64,000 nt of DNA from Agrococcus sp. SGAir0287 (lineage in GTDB: Bacteria; Actinomycetota; Actinomycetes; Actinomycetales; Microbacteriaceae). The translations under genes were made by a program, and so were the position numbers. The stretch spans positions 62,001 to 126,000 of the forward strand of contig NZ_CP027942.1 in assembly GCF_005484985.1 (NCBI RefSeq), in the 5' to 3' direction. This document shows positions 52,302 to 60,024 of the stretch, piece by piece (positions within the stretch are counted from its first letter, which is position 1; each line of letters opens with the position of its first letter). The notes below the pieces were generated by a model. That model saw only the letters and a list, made by a program, of their open reading frames with translations, was not told the DNA's origin and made no database searches.

Positions 52302-52603
52302 TCGACCCTCCTTCGGTCGTCGATGTCGGTCAGGGACGTGATGCGCAGTCGCACTCGGTCGAAGCGGGCGCCGGTCAGCTCGCTCGCGCGAGCTGAGACG
52401 GCGTCGCGGCCGCGGGCGGCGGCGCCGAGCAGGGGCTCGGCGCCGCCGTAGGGCGTCGCGATCTCGAGCTCCAGACGACCGTGGTCGTCGTGGACCTTCG
52501 CCCGCACGCCCTTGGCGGGGGTGCGGAACGTCTCGGCCGTCGCGGCCTCGACGATGGATCGGATCGCCCGCGGCTCGATCGAGACGCGACCGGGGATGGT
52601 CAC
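52298..52603 (-). CDS. Short Asp23-like protein, 101 aa
   Basis: The GTG start at 52603 overlaps the upstream stop (GTGA), giving a 101-aa protein starting with TIPGRVSIEPRAIRSIVEAA and containing RAKVHDDHGRLELEIATPYG. This is compatible with an Asp23-type alpha/beta fold lacking the first strand. The same frame is open much further upstream, but in shadow composition. Second of three Asp23-related proteins in the run. Confidence 0.62.
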   Translation of the reverse strand: MTIPGRVSIEPRAIRSIVEAATAETFRTPAKGVRAKVHDDHGRLELEIATPYGGAEPLLGAAARGRDAVSARASELTGARFDRVRLRITSLTDIDDRRRVE

Positions 52604-52788
52604 CCTCGGCTCCGCCCCTGGGCTGCGTCGACGGCGGCACGGAGGTCGAGTCGCCCGGTGGCGACGCCGCCGATGACCGCGCCGATCGCTCCGAGGAGCA
52701 GTGCGAGGAAGAAGCCGCCGATCCCGAACATGAGGCCGAAGAAGGCCAGGATCAGTCCGGCGAGTGCGCCGATCGTGTAGCCGTTCAT
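52600..52788 (-). CDS. DUF2273-like small membrane protein, 62 aa
   Basis: One long hydrophobic region (GALAGLILAFFGLMFGIGGF, ALLLGAIGAVIGG) is followed by a charged tail. Short two-helix DUF2273 proteins accompany Asp23 genes in Firmicutes and Actinobacteria and are thought to help anchor Asp23. ATGA overlap with the Asp23 gene upstream. Confidence 0.72.
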   Translation of the reverse strand: MNGYTIGALAGLILAFFGLMFGIGGFFLALLLGAIGAVIGGVATGRLDLRAAVDAAQGRSRG

Positions 52789-53204
52789 GCGACGCGCGAC
52801 TCCTCGACCTCGTCATCCTCGGCACCCGGGATGTGCACATCGGTCACCGTGACGTTGATCTCCGCGACCTCCATGCCCACGAGCTCCGTGATGGCACGGG
52901 CGACGGCGTGACGCACGCCGTCCGCGACGACCTGCAGCTGCTCGGGGTACTCGACGACGATGGTCACGTCGGCCGCGACCTGCTTCTCGCCGACCTCGAC
53001 CTTGATGCCCTGGCCCTGGTCGCGCTGGCCGATGGCGTCGCGCACCGTGCCGACGAGGCGGGCGGCGCCGCCACCGAGGTCGTGCACGCCGGGGACCTCG
53101 CGCGCGGCGATGCCGGCGATCTTCGCGACGACCGGGTCGACGACCGTCGTGGTGCCCGTGACGCCCGATGCGGCGACCGTGTTGGGGGTGGGGTTGGTGG
53201 CCAT
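52785..53204 (-). CDS. Asp23/Gls24 family envelope stress protein
   Basis: The 139-aa protein is the canonical member: VVDPVVAKIAGIAAREVPGV, then GQGIKVEVGEKQVAADVTIV and EVAEINVTVTDVHIP. It is expected to coat the inner membrane face with the DUF2273/AmaP-type partners. GAAGGGAG precedes the ATG. It is the first gene of the minus-strand run that extends to 48337, and the 442-bp region upstream is shared with the divergent csbD. Confidence 0.92.
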   Translation of the reverse strand: MATNPTPNTVAASGVTGTTTVVDPVVAKIAGIAAREVPGVHDLGGGAARLVGTVRDAIGQRDQGQGIKVEVGEKQVAADVTIVVEYPEQLQVVADGVRHAVARAITELVGMEVAEINVTVTDVHIPGAEDDEVEESRVA

Positions 53205-53646
53205 GATGGCTCCCTTCTGTCTCGGTGGAGAAGTCCTTCGTGATGGAGACGTCACGTGATCGTGATTCGTCACGAGGAATCGTGAGATTCGTCGCTGTGG
53301 ATCTCGGCACGCTTGCCAATGCGCATTCGGGGCGGTAATGCCGCCGGATGGCGCCATCGCGACACGACGCCCGAGCGGACCGCCCGCATGCGCGCGCAGG
53401 GGGGACGGAAGCGTCGCTTCCACCTCGGGCGACGTCCCAGGCGTCTGAGCGGTCGCGAGGTGCGTCGGACGAGATCGTTCGATCGTCGTAGGACCTCGTC
53501 CTCCGACTGCATCGTGCGCGGGCGCCCGCGTCCTGGCTTGCACCGTCGCGGCTCGAACGCAAGGCCGCGCGCGAGCCTTCAGCGCGGCGCAGGCTGGATT
53601 CACCAGCGCGAGCGATCCTCGTTCGCACGAGGAGAAGGAGGGGCAC
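53205..53646. promoter_or_regulatory. Divergent control region of asp23 and csbD
   Basis: This 442-bp gap has no supportable gene. Near asp23 there is a repeated motif, ATCGTGATTCGTC (53259-53271) and ATCGTGAGATTCGTC (53279-53293), plus GTCACGTGATCGTGATTCGT-like partial palindromes, which could be binding sites of a stress regulator. The csbD Shine-Dalgarno (AAGGAGG) is at its right end. I could not assign -35/-10 elements. Confidence 0.45.
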
Positions 53647-53838
53647 ATGGGACTCGGAGACAAGATCTCGAACCAGGCCGAGGAGCTGAAGGGCAAGGCC
53701 AAGGAGGCCTTCGGCGACGCCACCGACAACGAGCGCCTCGAGCGCGAGGGCCAGGCCGACCAGGCCTCCGCCAACGCCAAGCAGGCGGGCGAGCACGTCA
53801 AGGACGCCGCCAAGGACGTCTTCGGCGACAAGCGCTAG
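53647..53838 (+). CDS. CsbD family stress protein (plus-strand copy)
   Basis: This 63-aa CsbD protein ([36 protein letters not shown]) is a near-duplicate of the one at 50888. It has its own Shine-Dalgarno and terminator, so it is a monocistronic gene. Divergent orientation to the Asp23 operon suggests shared stress control. Confidence 0.92.
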   Translation: MGLGDKISNQAEELKGKAKEAFGDATDNERLEREGQADQASANAKQAGEHVKDAAKDVFGDKR

Positions 53839-53852
53839 CCGCGCACTCGCAC

Positions 53853-53884
53853 GAGGCCCCCGACTCCTTGCGGTCGGGGGTCTC
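53853..53884 (+). terminator. Terminator of csbD
   Basis: GAGGCCCCCGAC (53853-53864) pairs with GTCGGGGGTCTC (53873-53884), twelve pairs with one G-T, around an 8-base loop. It starts 14 bp after the csbD stop. Confidence 0.75.
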
Positions 53885-53978
53885 GTCGTGTCGGCGTCGA
53901 CCGAGCGCACGACCCGGGTCGAGACGATCGTCGTGCGGCAGCGCTCCGCGCACGGCGAACCGGGCCCCGACCGGGGAG

Positions 53979-53984
53979 TACCAT
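53979..53984 (+). promoter_or_regulatory. Leaderless -10 element of hemA
   Basis: TACCAT is six bases (GGGATC) before GTG 53991. No Shine-Dalgarno is present, consistent with a leaderless mRNA. Confidence 0.6.
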
Positions 53985-53990
53985 GGGATC

Positions 53991-55394
53991 GTGCTCATCT
54001 GCCTCACGGCGAGCCACCGGAACGCCGACTTCGACGTCCTCGAGCGCCTCGCCGCTGCCGACGCGACGATGCTGCCTACCCTCCTCGCCTCCTCGGACGG
54101 CGTCGACGGCGCCGTCGTCGTGTCGACCTGCAACCGGTTCGAGGCCTACCTCGACGTGTCGGCCGAGCAGGCGGATGCCGCGGCGCGCGCCGCGCTCGAC
54201 CGGGCGCTGACCCGCGCGGGCGCTCCCGGCGAGGTCGAGCACGTCGAGGCGCTCTACGACGCCCACGCCGCCGAGCACCTCTTCGCCGTCGCAGCCGGCC
54301 TCGAGTCCGTCGTCGTCGGCGAGGGCGAGATCGCCGGCCAGGTGCGTCGCGCGCTCGCGGGCGCGCAGGACGCGGGCACCACGACGAGCGACCTCGAGCG
54401 CCTGTTCCAGCGATCCATCGAGACGCAGCGCGGCGTGAAGCGCCGCACGGGGCTCGGCGAGCAGGGCCGTTCGATCGTGCGCCTCGCGCTCGACCTCGCG
54501 AGCGATCGCATCCACGACTGGTCGCAGGCGCGCGTGCTGCTCGTCGGCACCGGCCGGTTCGCCGCCGCGTCGCTCGCGGCGCTGCGCGACCGCGGCGTGC
54601 GCCAGGTCGAGGTCTGGAGCCCGTCCGGTCGCGGCGAGCGCTTCGCGCGCAGCCACGGCATCGGCGCCGTCGACGGCAGGGATGCGCCGATCGCGCTCGC
54701 GAGCGCCGACGTCGTCGTGACGTGCACGACCTCGAGCGAGCACGTCATCGACGCCGCGATGATCTCGGCGGGGCGCCGCGCGCTGGCCGCCACGCACGCC
54801 TACGCAGGGCAGCCAAGCGGCCACCCCCACCTCGCGGCCGTCGGCGCCGGACCCTTCCACGGACCGAGCGATGCACCCGCCCGCGTCGAGCCCGCCGTCT
54901 GCCCCGTCGCCCTCCAGGTGACCGGCGCCTCGTGCCCCGTCGAGCACGGCCGATCGAGCCAGCTCGTCATCGACATGGGGCTGCCGCGCAACGTCGCACC
55001 CGACGTGTCGACGGTGCACGGCGTCGAGCTGCTCGACCTCGAGACCATCCGCATCCACGCGCCGCTCGAGCACCTCACCGCGACGGACGACGCTCGCGCG
55101 CTCGTGCAGAAGGCCGCCCGCACCTACCAGCGCGTCGGCGAGGAGCAGCGGCTCGGGCCGGCGGTGGCGGCACTGCGCCAGCACGTCTCCGAGGCGCTCG
55201 AGGCCGAGCTCGTGCGGGTGCGTCGCCGCGGCACCCAGGCCGAGCAGCTCGCCGCGGAGCAGGCGCTGCGCCACTTCGCCGGTGTGCTGCTGCACCAGCC
55301 GAGCGTGCGGGCCCGCCAGCTCGCCGCCGACGGTCGTCACGCCGACTACCTCGACGCGCTCGAGGCGCTCTTCGGCATCGACGACGTCGCCTGA
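53991..55394 (+). CDS. hemA: Glutamyl-tRNA reductase
   Basis: The 467-aa enzyme starts tetrapyrrole synthesis by reducing glutamyl-tRNA to glutamate-1-semialdehyde. The nucleophile is Cys47 in [26 protein letters not shown] and [20 protein letters not shown] are conserved, and [20 protein letters not shown] is the NADPH domain. An insertion with [13 protein letters not shown] near 310 makes it longer than the typical 420-430. GTG 53991 is the likely start; the frame is open far upstream, over csbD, but not coding there. It is separate from the other heme genes and transcribed oppositely. Confidence 0.94.
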   Translation: MLICLTASHRNADFDVLERLAAADATMLPTLLASSDGVDGAVVVSTCNRFEAYLDVSAEQADAAARAALDRALTRAGAPGEVEHVEALYDAHAAEHLFAVAAGLESVVVGEGEIAGQVRRALAGAQDAGTTTSDLERLFQRSIETQRGVKRRTGLGEQGRSIVRLALDLASDRIHDWSQARVLLVGTGRFAAASLAALRDRGVRQVEVWSPSGRGERFARSHGIGAVDGRDAPIALASADVVVTCTTSSEHVIDAAMISAGRRALAATHAYAGQPSGHPHLAAVGAGPFHGPSDAPARVEPAVCPVALQVTGASCPVEHGRSSQLVIDMGLPRNVAPDVSTVHGVELLDLETIRIHAPLEHLTATDDARALVQKAARTYQRVGEEQRLGPAVAALRQHVSEALEAELVRVRRRGTQAEQLAAEQALRHFAGVLLHQPSVRARQLAADGRHADYLDALEALFGIDDVA

Positions 55395-55414
55395 CGGTCC
55401 TCGCGGGCGAGCCC

Positions 55415-55452
55415 CTTTCGAGGCTCGCTGCGCTCGCACCTCAAGGAGCGGT
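55415..55452. repeat. REP-like element, inverted copy after hemA
   Basis: CTTTCGAGGCTCGCTGCGC plus TCGCACCTCAAGGAGCGG is the reverse complement of the core of the 80-bp tandem units that follow, and matches the copy at 3941-3982. It lies 20 bp after the hemA stop and may act as its terminator. Confidence 0.8.
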
Positions 55453-55453
55453 C

Positions 55454-55560
55454 CTGGGGCTGCGCTCGCCCTGAGGGGGCTGTGCTGGGGCTGCGCTCGC
55501 CCTGAGGGGGCGGTGCTGGGGCTCCCGTCGCCCTCGGGGCGGTCCTGGCACTGCGCCGGT
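55454..55560. repeat. 31-bp tandem repeat, about 3.5 copies
   Basis: Units starting CTGGGGCTGCGCTCGCCCTG begin at 55454, 55485 and 55516 (period 31), with a degenerate fourth at 55545. The unit contains GCTGCGCTCGC, also part of the REP-like core, so it may be derived from it. Not coding. Confidence 0.7.
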
Positions 55561-55564
55561 GGTC

Positions 55565-55936
55565 CTCCCCACCGCTCCCTGAGGTGCGAGCGCAGCGAGC
55601 CTCGAAGGGTGCCGCCACGATGCGACCTTCCACGTCCCTGATGGCTCCCCACCGCTCCCTGAGGTGCGAGCGCAGCGGGCCCCGAGGGGTGTCGCCACGG
55701 TGCGACCTTCCATGTCCGTGATGGCTCCCCACCGCTCCCTGAGGTGCGAGCGCAGCGAGCCTCGAAGGGGTGTCGCCACGGTGCGACCTTCCACGTCCGT
55801 GATGGCTCCCTACCGCTCCCTGAGGTGCGAGCGCAGCGAGCCTCGAAGGGTGTCGCCACGGTGCGACCTTCCATGTCCGTGATGGCTCCCCACCGCTCCC
55901 TGAGGTGCGAGCGCAGCGAGCCTCGAAGGGTGTCGC
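55565..55936. repeat. 80-bp tandem repeat array with REP-like core, about 4.6 units
   Basis: Units begin at 55565, 55645, 55725, 55806 and 55886 with CTCCCCACCGCTCCCTGAGG or a one-base variant. Each has a core (GAGGTGCGAGCGCAGCGAGC, then CTCGAAGG) and a conserved 44-bp remainder (GTCGCCACGGTGCGACCTTC, then CATGTCCGTGATGG). Copies differ at only a few positions; the second has GGGCCCCGAGGGG in the core. It fills the gap between hemA and the SDR gene. No protein is encoded although long frames cross it. Confidence 0.9.
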
Positions 55937-56047
55937 AGCGGCACCGCACGACGCGTGCCGTGTCGACACCTCGTCTCGCAAGGGGGTCGTGCCACGGCGC
56001 GCACGCTGGTCGGGTGGGACCTCCGACCCGACAGGAGGCGATCCATC

Positions 56048-56914
56048 GTGACCGACCAGCATCCGACCGAGTTCCCCGCCCAGCAGCAGCCCGAGCAGCC
56101 GGGACTCACGGAGGCCATGGAGCCCGTGCCCGACCACGGCGAGACGAGCTGGGTCGGCCGCGGCAGGCTCGAGGGGCGGCGCGCGCTCATCACGGGCGGC
56201 GACTCCGGCATCGGCCGCGCCGTCGCCATCGCCTACGCGCGCGAGGGCGCCGACGTCGCGATCGTGCACCTGCCGGAGGAGGCCGACGACGCCGCCGACA
56301 CGCTCGCCGCCGTCGAGGCGGCCGGTCGCCGCGGCGTGGCGCTCGCACTCGACCTGCGATACGAGGAGGGATGCGTCGAGGCCGTGCGGCGCGCGGTCGC
56401 CGAGCTCGGCGGGCTCGACGTGCTCGTGTCGAACGCTGCGCATCAGCGGCAGCGCGACGGCATCGAGGACATCACGTGGGACGGCATCGACCGCGTCTTC
56501 AAGACCAACCTCTACGCGCTGCTCGTGCTCGCGCGCGAGGCGGTGACGCATCTGCCCGAGGGCGGCTCCATCATCGTCACGTCGTCGGTGCAGTCGGCCG
56601 ATCCCTCGCCCGGCCTCGTCGACTACGCGATGACGAAGTCCGCGCAGCGGGCCTTCGTCGAGGCGATGGCCGCGGAGCTCGGCCCGCGCGGCATCCGCGT
56701 CAACGCCGTCGCACCCGGTCCCATCTGGACGCCGCTCATCCCCGCGACCGGCTTCCCGGACGAGAAGGTGCAGCAGTTCGGGCAGGACACGCCCTTCGGC
56801 CGCGCCGGCCAGCCCTCCGAGCTCGCGGGCGCCTACGTGTACCTCGCCTCCGACGAGGCGTCGTACACCTCGGCGGCCGTCATCGGCGTCACGGGCGGTC
56901 GCTCGGTGCCGTGA
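56048..56914 (+). CDS. SDR family oxidoreductase, stress type
   Basis: The 288-aa SDR has the extended N-terminus of the YhdF/YtkK-type general-stress SDRs (LEGRRALITGGDSGIGRAVA), SNAAHQRQRDGIEDITWDG, the catalytic YAMTKSAQRAF and RVNAVAPGPIWTPLIPATGF. GTG 56048 has AGGAGG 9 nt upstream. It ends GVTGGRSVP, where most relatives end in LNVNGG-P, and that 3' end is duplicated 95 bp downstream. A paralogue is encoded at 60021-60914. Confidence 0.9.
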   Translation: MTDQHPTEFPAQQQPEQPGLTEAMEPVPDHGETSWVGRGRLEGRRALITGGDSGIGRAVAIAYAREGADVAIVHLPEEADDAADTLAAVEAAGRRGVALALDLRYEEGCVEAVRRAVAELGGLDVLVSNAAHQRQRDGIEDITWDGIDRVFKTNLYALLVLAREAVTHLPEGGSIIVTSSVQSADPSPGLVDYAMTKSAQRAFVEAMAAELGPRGIRVNAVAPGPIWTPLIPATGFPDEKVQQFGQDTPFGRAGQPSELAGAYVYLASDEASYTSAAVIGVTGGRSVP

Positions 56915-57009
56915 CGGACGGACATGCGGCTCGCCTCGACCGGCTCGGGGCGTCCGCGCACGCGCTGATCGAGCGGCACCGCGTGACGGGCGGTCGCTCG
57001 GTGCCGTGA
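56891..57009. repeat. Direct repeat of the SDR 3' end
   Basis: The 24-bp sequence ACGGGCGGTCGCTCGGTGCC plus GTGA (56891-56914), covering the last codons and stop of the SDR gene, recurs exactly at 56986-57009. The bases that follow (ACGGA and GCCTCGACCG) are also similar. A partial duplication or a recombination scar is likely. Confidence 0.8.
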
Positions 57010-57058
57010 TCGACGGATGCCGTCCGCCCGCCTCGACCGTCGCGAGACGCGGCGCTGC

Positions 57059-57095
57059 CGGACGCCCGCCTCAGCCGTCCTGAGGCGGGCGTCCG
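57059..57095. terminator. Bidirectional terminator overlapping the end of the FUSC gene
   Basis: CGGACGCCCGCCTCAG (57059-57074) pairs perfectly over 16 bp with 57080-57095 around a 5-base loop. The stop and last eight codons of the minus-strand FUSC-like gene lie inside the stem. It separates the convergent SDR and FUSC genes. Confidence 0.8.
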
Positions 57096-58156
57096 CGCAC
57101 CCGCTGCTCGAGCGCGACGATGTGGTGGCCGAGGGCGCCCGCCGCGGCGGCAGCCGCCGTCGACGGCGCATCCCACGCCCGCAGCGCCTCGGACGCCGCG
57201 TCGCACGCCTCGCGCAGGTCGTGGTCGCCGTCCCGCTGCTCCACCGCGCGCCCGAGCCTGCGCAGCACGTCGGCGACCTGCGCCCGGAGCGCGTGCGGCA
57301 TGTCGTCGGGCACGGCGAGCGTCGTCCGCTCGTCGGAGACGACGGATGCGAGGGCGACGAGCTCGCGCACCGCCGCGCGCAGCTCGCCGAGGCGCACGGT
57401 GCTCGTCGAGAGCGTGTACCGGCCGCGCATCGCGCGCACGTTCGCACGGCGCGTGCGCTGCGCATCCGTGAGGGCCGCCTGGGCGTCGTCGACCGCGCGC
57501 TGCAGCTCCGCGCCGCGATCCTCGAGGGAGACGACGGGCTGCTCCGCGTCGTCCAGCTGGCTCGCCAGGTCGTCGAGCAGCGCTGCAGCCGACGCGCGCA
57601 GCGCCTCGAGCCGCCGGTCCACCGGCAGCGTCCGCAGCGGCGGCAGGATCGCCAGGTGCACGACGGTGCCGATCACGAGGCCCATGCCCGTGAGCGCGAC
57701 GTACGCGGTGCCGAACATCTCCGGATCGCCGCCGCTCGACATGAGCACGAAGATGGCCGCGACGGGCACGTAGTCGCGGCCGGGGCCAGGAGGCAGCAGG
57801 CCGGCGACGAGGATCGCGACGACGACGACGAGCGGCACGGTGACGAGGACCGGCATCCCCACGAGGTAGGCGGCGATCGCGATCCCGCCTCCGATGCCGA
57901 GGCCCAGCAGCGTGTGCAGGCCCGTGCGCACGGAGTCGACGACCGACGGCATCATCGCGACGACGGCGCCGAACGGCGCGTAGTACGCGTACTCGTCGAG
58001 GAACCCCGGCAGCGCCCGCGCCGTGAGCCATGCGAGCACGGCCGCGAGGGCGCCCTTCGCCGCGAGCAGCAGGCGGTCGGGGGCGACGAGCGTCGCGACG
58101 CCCTGCCGTGCGGCGCTCGCGGACGTCGAGGCGAGCCTCGTGCGCAGCGAAGCCAT
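57071..58156 (-). CDS. FUSC/aromatic-acid-exporter-like membrane protein
   Basis: The 361-aa protein has about six membrane segments in its first half (RLLLAAKGALAAVLAWLTAR, YYAPFGAVVAMMPSVVDSVR, LVVVVAILVAGLLPPGPGRD) and a long helical cytosolic half (LEALRASAAALLDDLASQLD). This matches FUSC-like efflux proteins (ArgJ/YccS-like, aromatic acid exporter group). It overlaps the GH15 gene stop by one base. The substrate is unknown. Confidence 0.8.
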   Translation of the reverse strand: MASLRTRLASTSASAARQGVATLVAPDRLLLAAKGALAAVLAWLTARALPGFLDEYAYYAPFGAVVAMMPSVVDSVRTGLHTLLGLGIGGGIAIAAYLVGMPVLVTVPLVVVVAILVAGLLPPGPGRDYVPVAAIFVLMSSGGDPEMFGTAYVALTGMGLVIGTVVHLAILPPLRTLPVDRRLEALRASAAALLDDLASQLDDAEQPVVSLEDRGAELQRAVDDAQAALTDAQRTRRANVRAMRGRYTLSTSTVRLGELRAAVRELVALASVVSDERTTLAVPDDMPHALRAQVADVLRRLGRAVEQRDGDHDLREACDAASEALRAWDAPSTAAAAAAGALGHHIVALEQRVRGRPPQDG

Positions 58157-60024
58157 CAGGCCTCGTCCGGCAGCCCGTCGCGCTCGACGGTCTGGATGGT
58201 GAGGGCCGCGTTCACGAGCGCGAGGTGGCTGAGCGCCTGCGGCAGGTTGCCGGCGAAGGCGCCCGTCGCCGGCTCGATCATCTCCGCCATGATGCCGACG
58301 TCGTTCGGCACCGTCGCGACGAGATGCTCCATGCGCTCGCGCGCGAGGTCGACCTGCCCGCACCAGGCGCGGGCTGCGACCATCCAGAACGAGCATGCGA
58401 CGAACGCCTCCTCCTCGTGCTCGGCGCCGCTCCAGCGCACGACGTGCCCGTCGAACGTCAGCTCGCGCTCGATCGCGTCGAGCGTCGAGCGCATGCGGTC
58501 GCCGCGGTCGAAGCCGCTGATCGCGTGCAGGAGGATCGACGCGTCGAGCCGCCCCGCGCCCGGGTACCACTCGTAGGCGCCGAGCGACTCGGACCAGCAG
58601 TGCTCGTCGACCCAGGCGCGGATCGCGTCGGCCTCGTAGCGCCAGCGGTCGGCGTCGCCCGGGATCTGCCCGACGTCGGCAAGGTGCGCGGCGTGCCGCA
58701 GCGCCTGCCAGCACCCGAGCTTCGACGTCGTGTAGTGCTGCTCGTCGGTGAGCTCCCACATGCCGGCGTCCTTGGACCGCCAGCGGTCGGCGGCGAGGTC
58801 GGCGATCCGGGTCATGAGCCGCCCGGTGGGTGCGTCGAGCACGTTGCCGGCGTCGACGTACAGCTGCACGATGCTGAACAGGTCGCCGTAGACGCCCAGC
58901 TGAAGCTGATCGGTGGCACGGTTGCCCGTCACGACCGGCTGCGCACCGCGCCATCCGGGCACGTCGTGCGAGGTCACCTCGGCGCCGGGATCGCTGCCGT
59001 CGAGCGCGTGCAGCACCGAGGTCGCGTCGGGCTGGGCGCGCAGGATGCGCAGCATGTGCGACATCGCGGCGTGCACCTCCTCGAGCACCCCGAGCTGCAG
59101 GAGCACGGTCAGCGAGTACGCGGTGTCGCGCACCCACGAGAACCGGTAGTCCCATCCCTTCGGCTCGGTGCGCGACTCGGGCAGCGACGTCGTCGCGGCC
59201 GCGGCGATGCCGCCGGAGGGAGCGTGGATGAGCTGCTTGAGCACGAGCGCGCTGCGAGCGACAACCGTGCTCCACGGCCCGTCGTAGCGGCACGACCGGC
59301 TCCAGCGCCGCCAGGTGTCGATCGTGCGGTCCACCCCCGCATCCATCGCCTCGGGCGACGGCAGCGGCAGAGGCTCCTCGTCGGTCGCCACGAGGCCCAG
59401 CAGGTGGCGCGAGCCCGGCGTCGTCTCGAACCATGCGACGACCCGGCGCTCCTCGACGTCGACGCCCGCGTCGTGCAGCGTGCGCGGCGCGAGCGTGAGA
59501 CCGTCGACGCGCAGCACGGTGCCGTGCACGGTGTCGCTCGCCCATGGGGATGCAGCGCCGAGCAGCGTGCCCGGCGCGATCTCGCCGCGCATCCGCACCT
59601 GCCCGGACACCCCGTCGATGCGCCGGGCGAGCTCGCACCACGGCAGCCGTCCTGCCTGCCCCGTGTTCAGCGAGTCCGTCACCGTCACGACCCCGCTCGC
59701 CGTCGTGAACGTCGTCTCGAGCACGTTCCCGCCCTCGACGTACCGTCGGCTGGACGTGTGCTCCTCGACGGGGGCGAGGCGGATCGCACCGCCGGCGGGT
59801 GCGTCGAGCAGCGCCGCGAACGGCGGTGGCGAGTCGACGGCGGGCAGCGGCAGCCAGTCGATGCTGCCGCCGCGCGACACGAGCGCGATCGTGCGCCCGT
59901 CGCCGATCGTCGCGTAGGTGCGCAGGTCGGCGTAGCCGTCGGCGTCCCGGCCGTCCACCGGGGCGTCGACGGGCTCGCCGCCCTGCCAGCGCGGGCCGGA
60001 GCCCACCTGCCACGCGAAGGTCAC
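58156..60024 (-). CDS. Glycoside hydrolase family 15 protein
   Basis: The 622-aa enzyme matches bacterial GH15 glucoamylase/trehalase-like proteins: N-terminal beta domain (YADLRTYATIGDGRTIALVS, SIDWLPLPAVDSPPPFAALL), then the alpha/alpha barrel with PKGWDYRFSWVRDTAYSL containing the substrate-binding region, and NLPQALSHLALVNAAL at the end. It has no signal peptide, so intracellular trehalose or maltodextrins are plausible substrates. GTG 60024 overlaps the SDR stop (GTGA). Actinobacterial relatives include trehalases. Confidence 0.9.
   Translation of the reverse strand: MTFAWQVGSGPRWQGGEPVDAPVDGRDADGYADLRTYATIGDGRTIALVSRGGSIDWLPLPAVDSPPPFAALLDAPAGGAIRLAPVEEHTSSRRYVEGGNVLETTFTTASGVVTVTDSLNTGQAGRLPWCELARRIDGVSGQVRMRGEIAPGTLLGAASPWASDTVHGTVLRVDGLTLAPRTLHDAGVDVEERRVVAWFETTPGSRHLLGLVATDEEPLPLPSPEAMDAGVDRTIDTWRRWSRSCRYDGPWSTVVARSALVLKQLIHAPSGGIAAAATTSLPESRTEPKGWDYRFSWVRDTAYSLTVLLQLGVLEEVHAAMSHMLRILRAQPDATSVLHALDGSDPGAEVTSHDVPGWRGAQPVVTGNRATDQLQLGVYGDLFSIVQLYVDAGNVLDAPTGRLMTRIADLAADRWRSKDAGMWELTDEQHYTTSKLGCWQALRHAAHLADVGQIPGDADRWRYEADAIRAWVDEHCWSESLGAYEWYPGAGRLDASILLHAISGFDRGDRMRSTLDAIERELTFDGHVVRWSGAEHEEEAFVACSFWMVAARAWCGQVDLARERMEHLVATVPNDVGIMAEMIEPATGAFAGNLPQALSHLALVNAALTIQTVERDGLPDEA

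Noticed and set aside
55565..55936. Regularly spaced repeats resembling a CRISPR array
   Set aside because: The stretches between the cores are as conserved as the cores themselves, so there are no unique spacers, and no cas gene is in the window. It is an ordinary tandem repeat.
57071..60013. Single 980-aa protein joining the FUSC and GH15 regions
   Set aside because: Only the last 361 residues are FUSC-like. The upstream part is an Arg-rich shadow of the GH15 gene, and ATG 58156 overlaps the GH15 stop.
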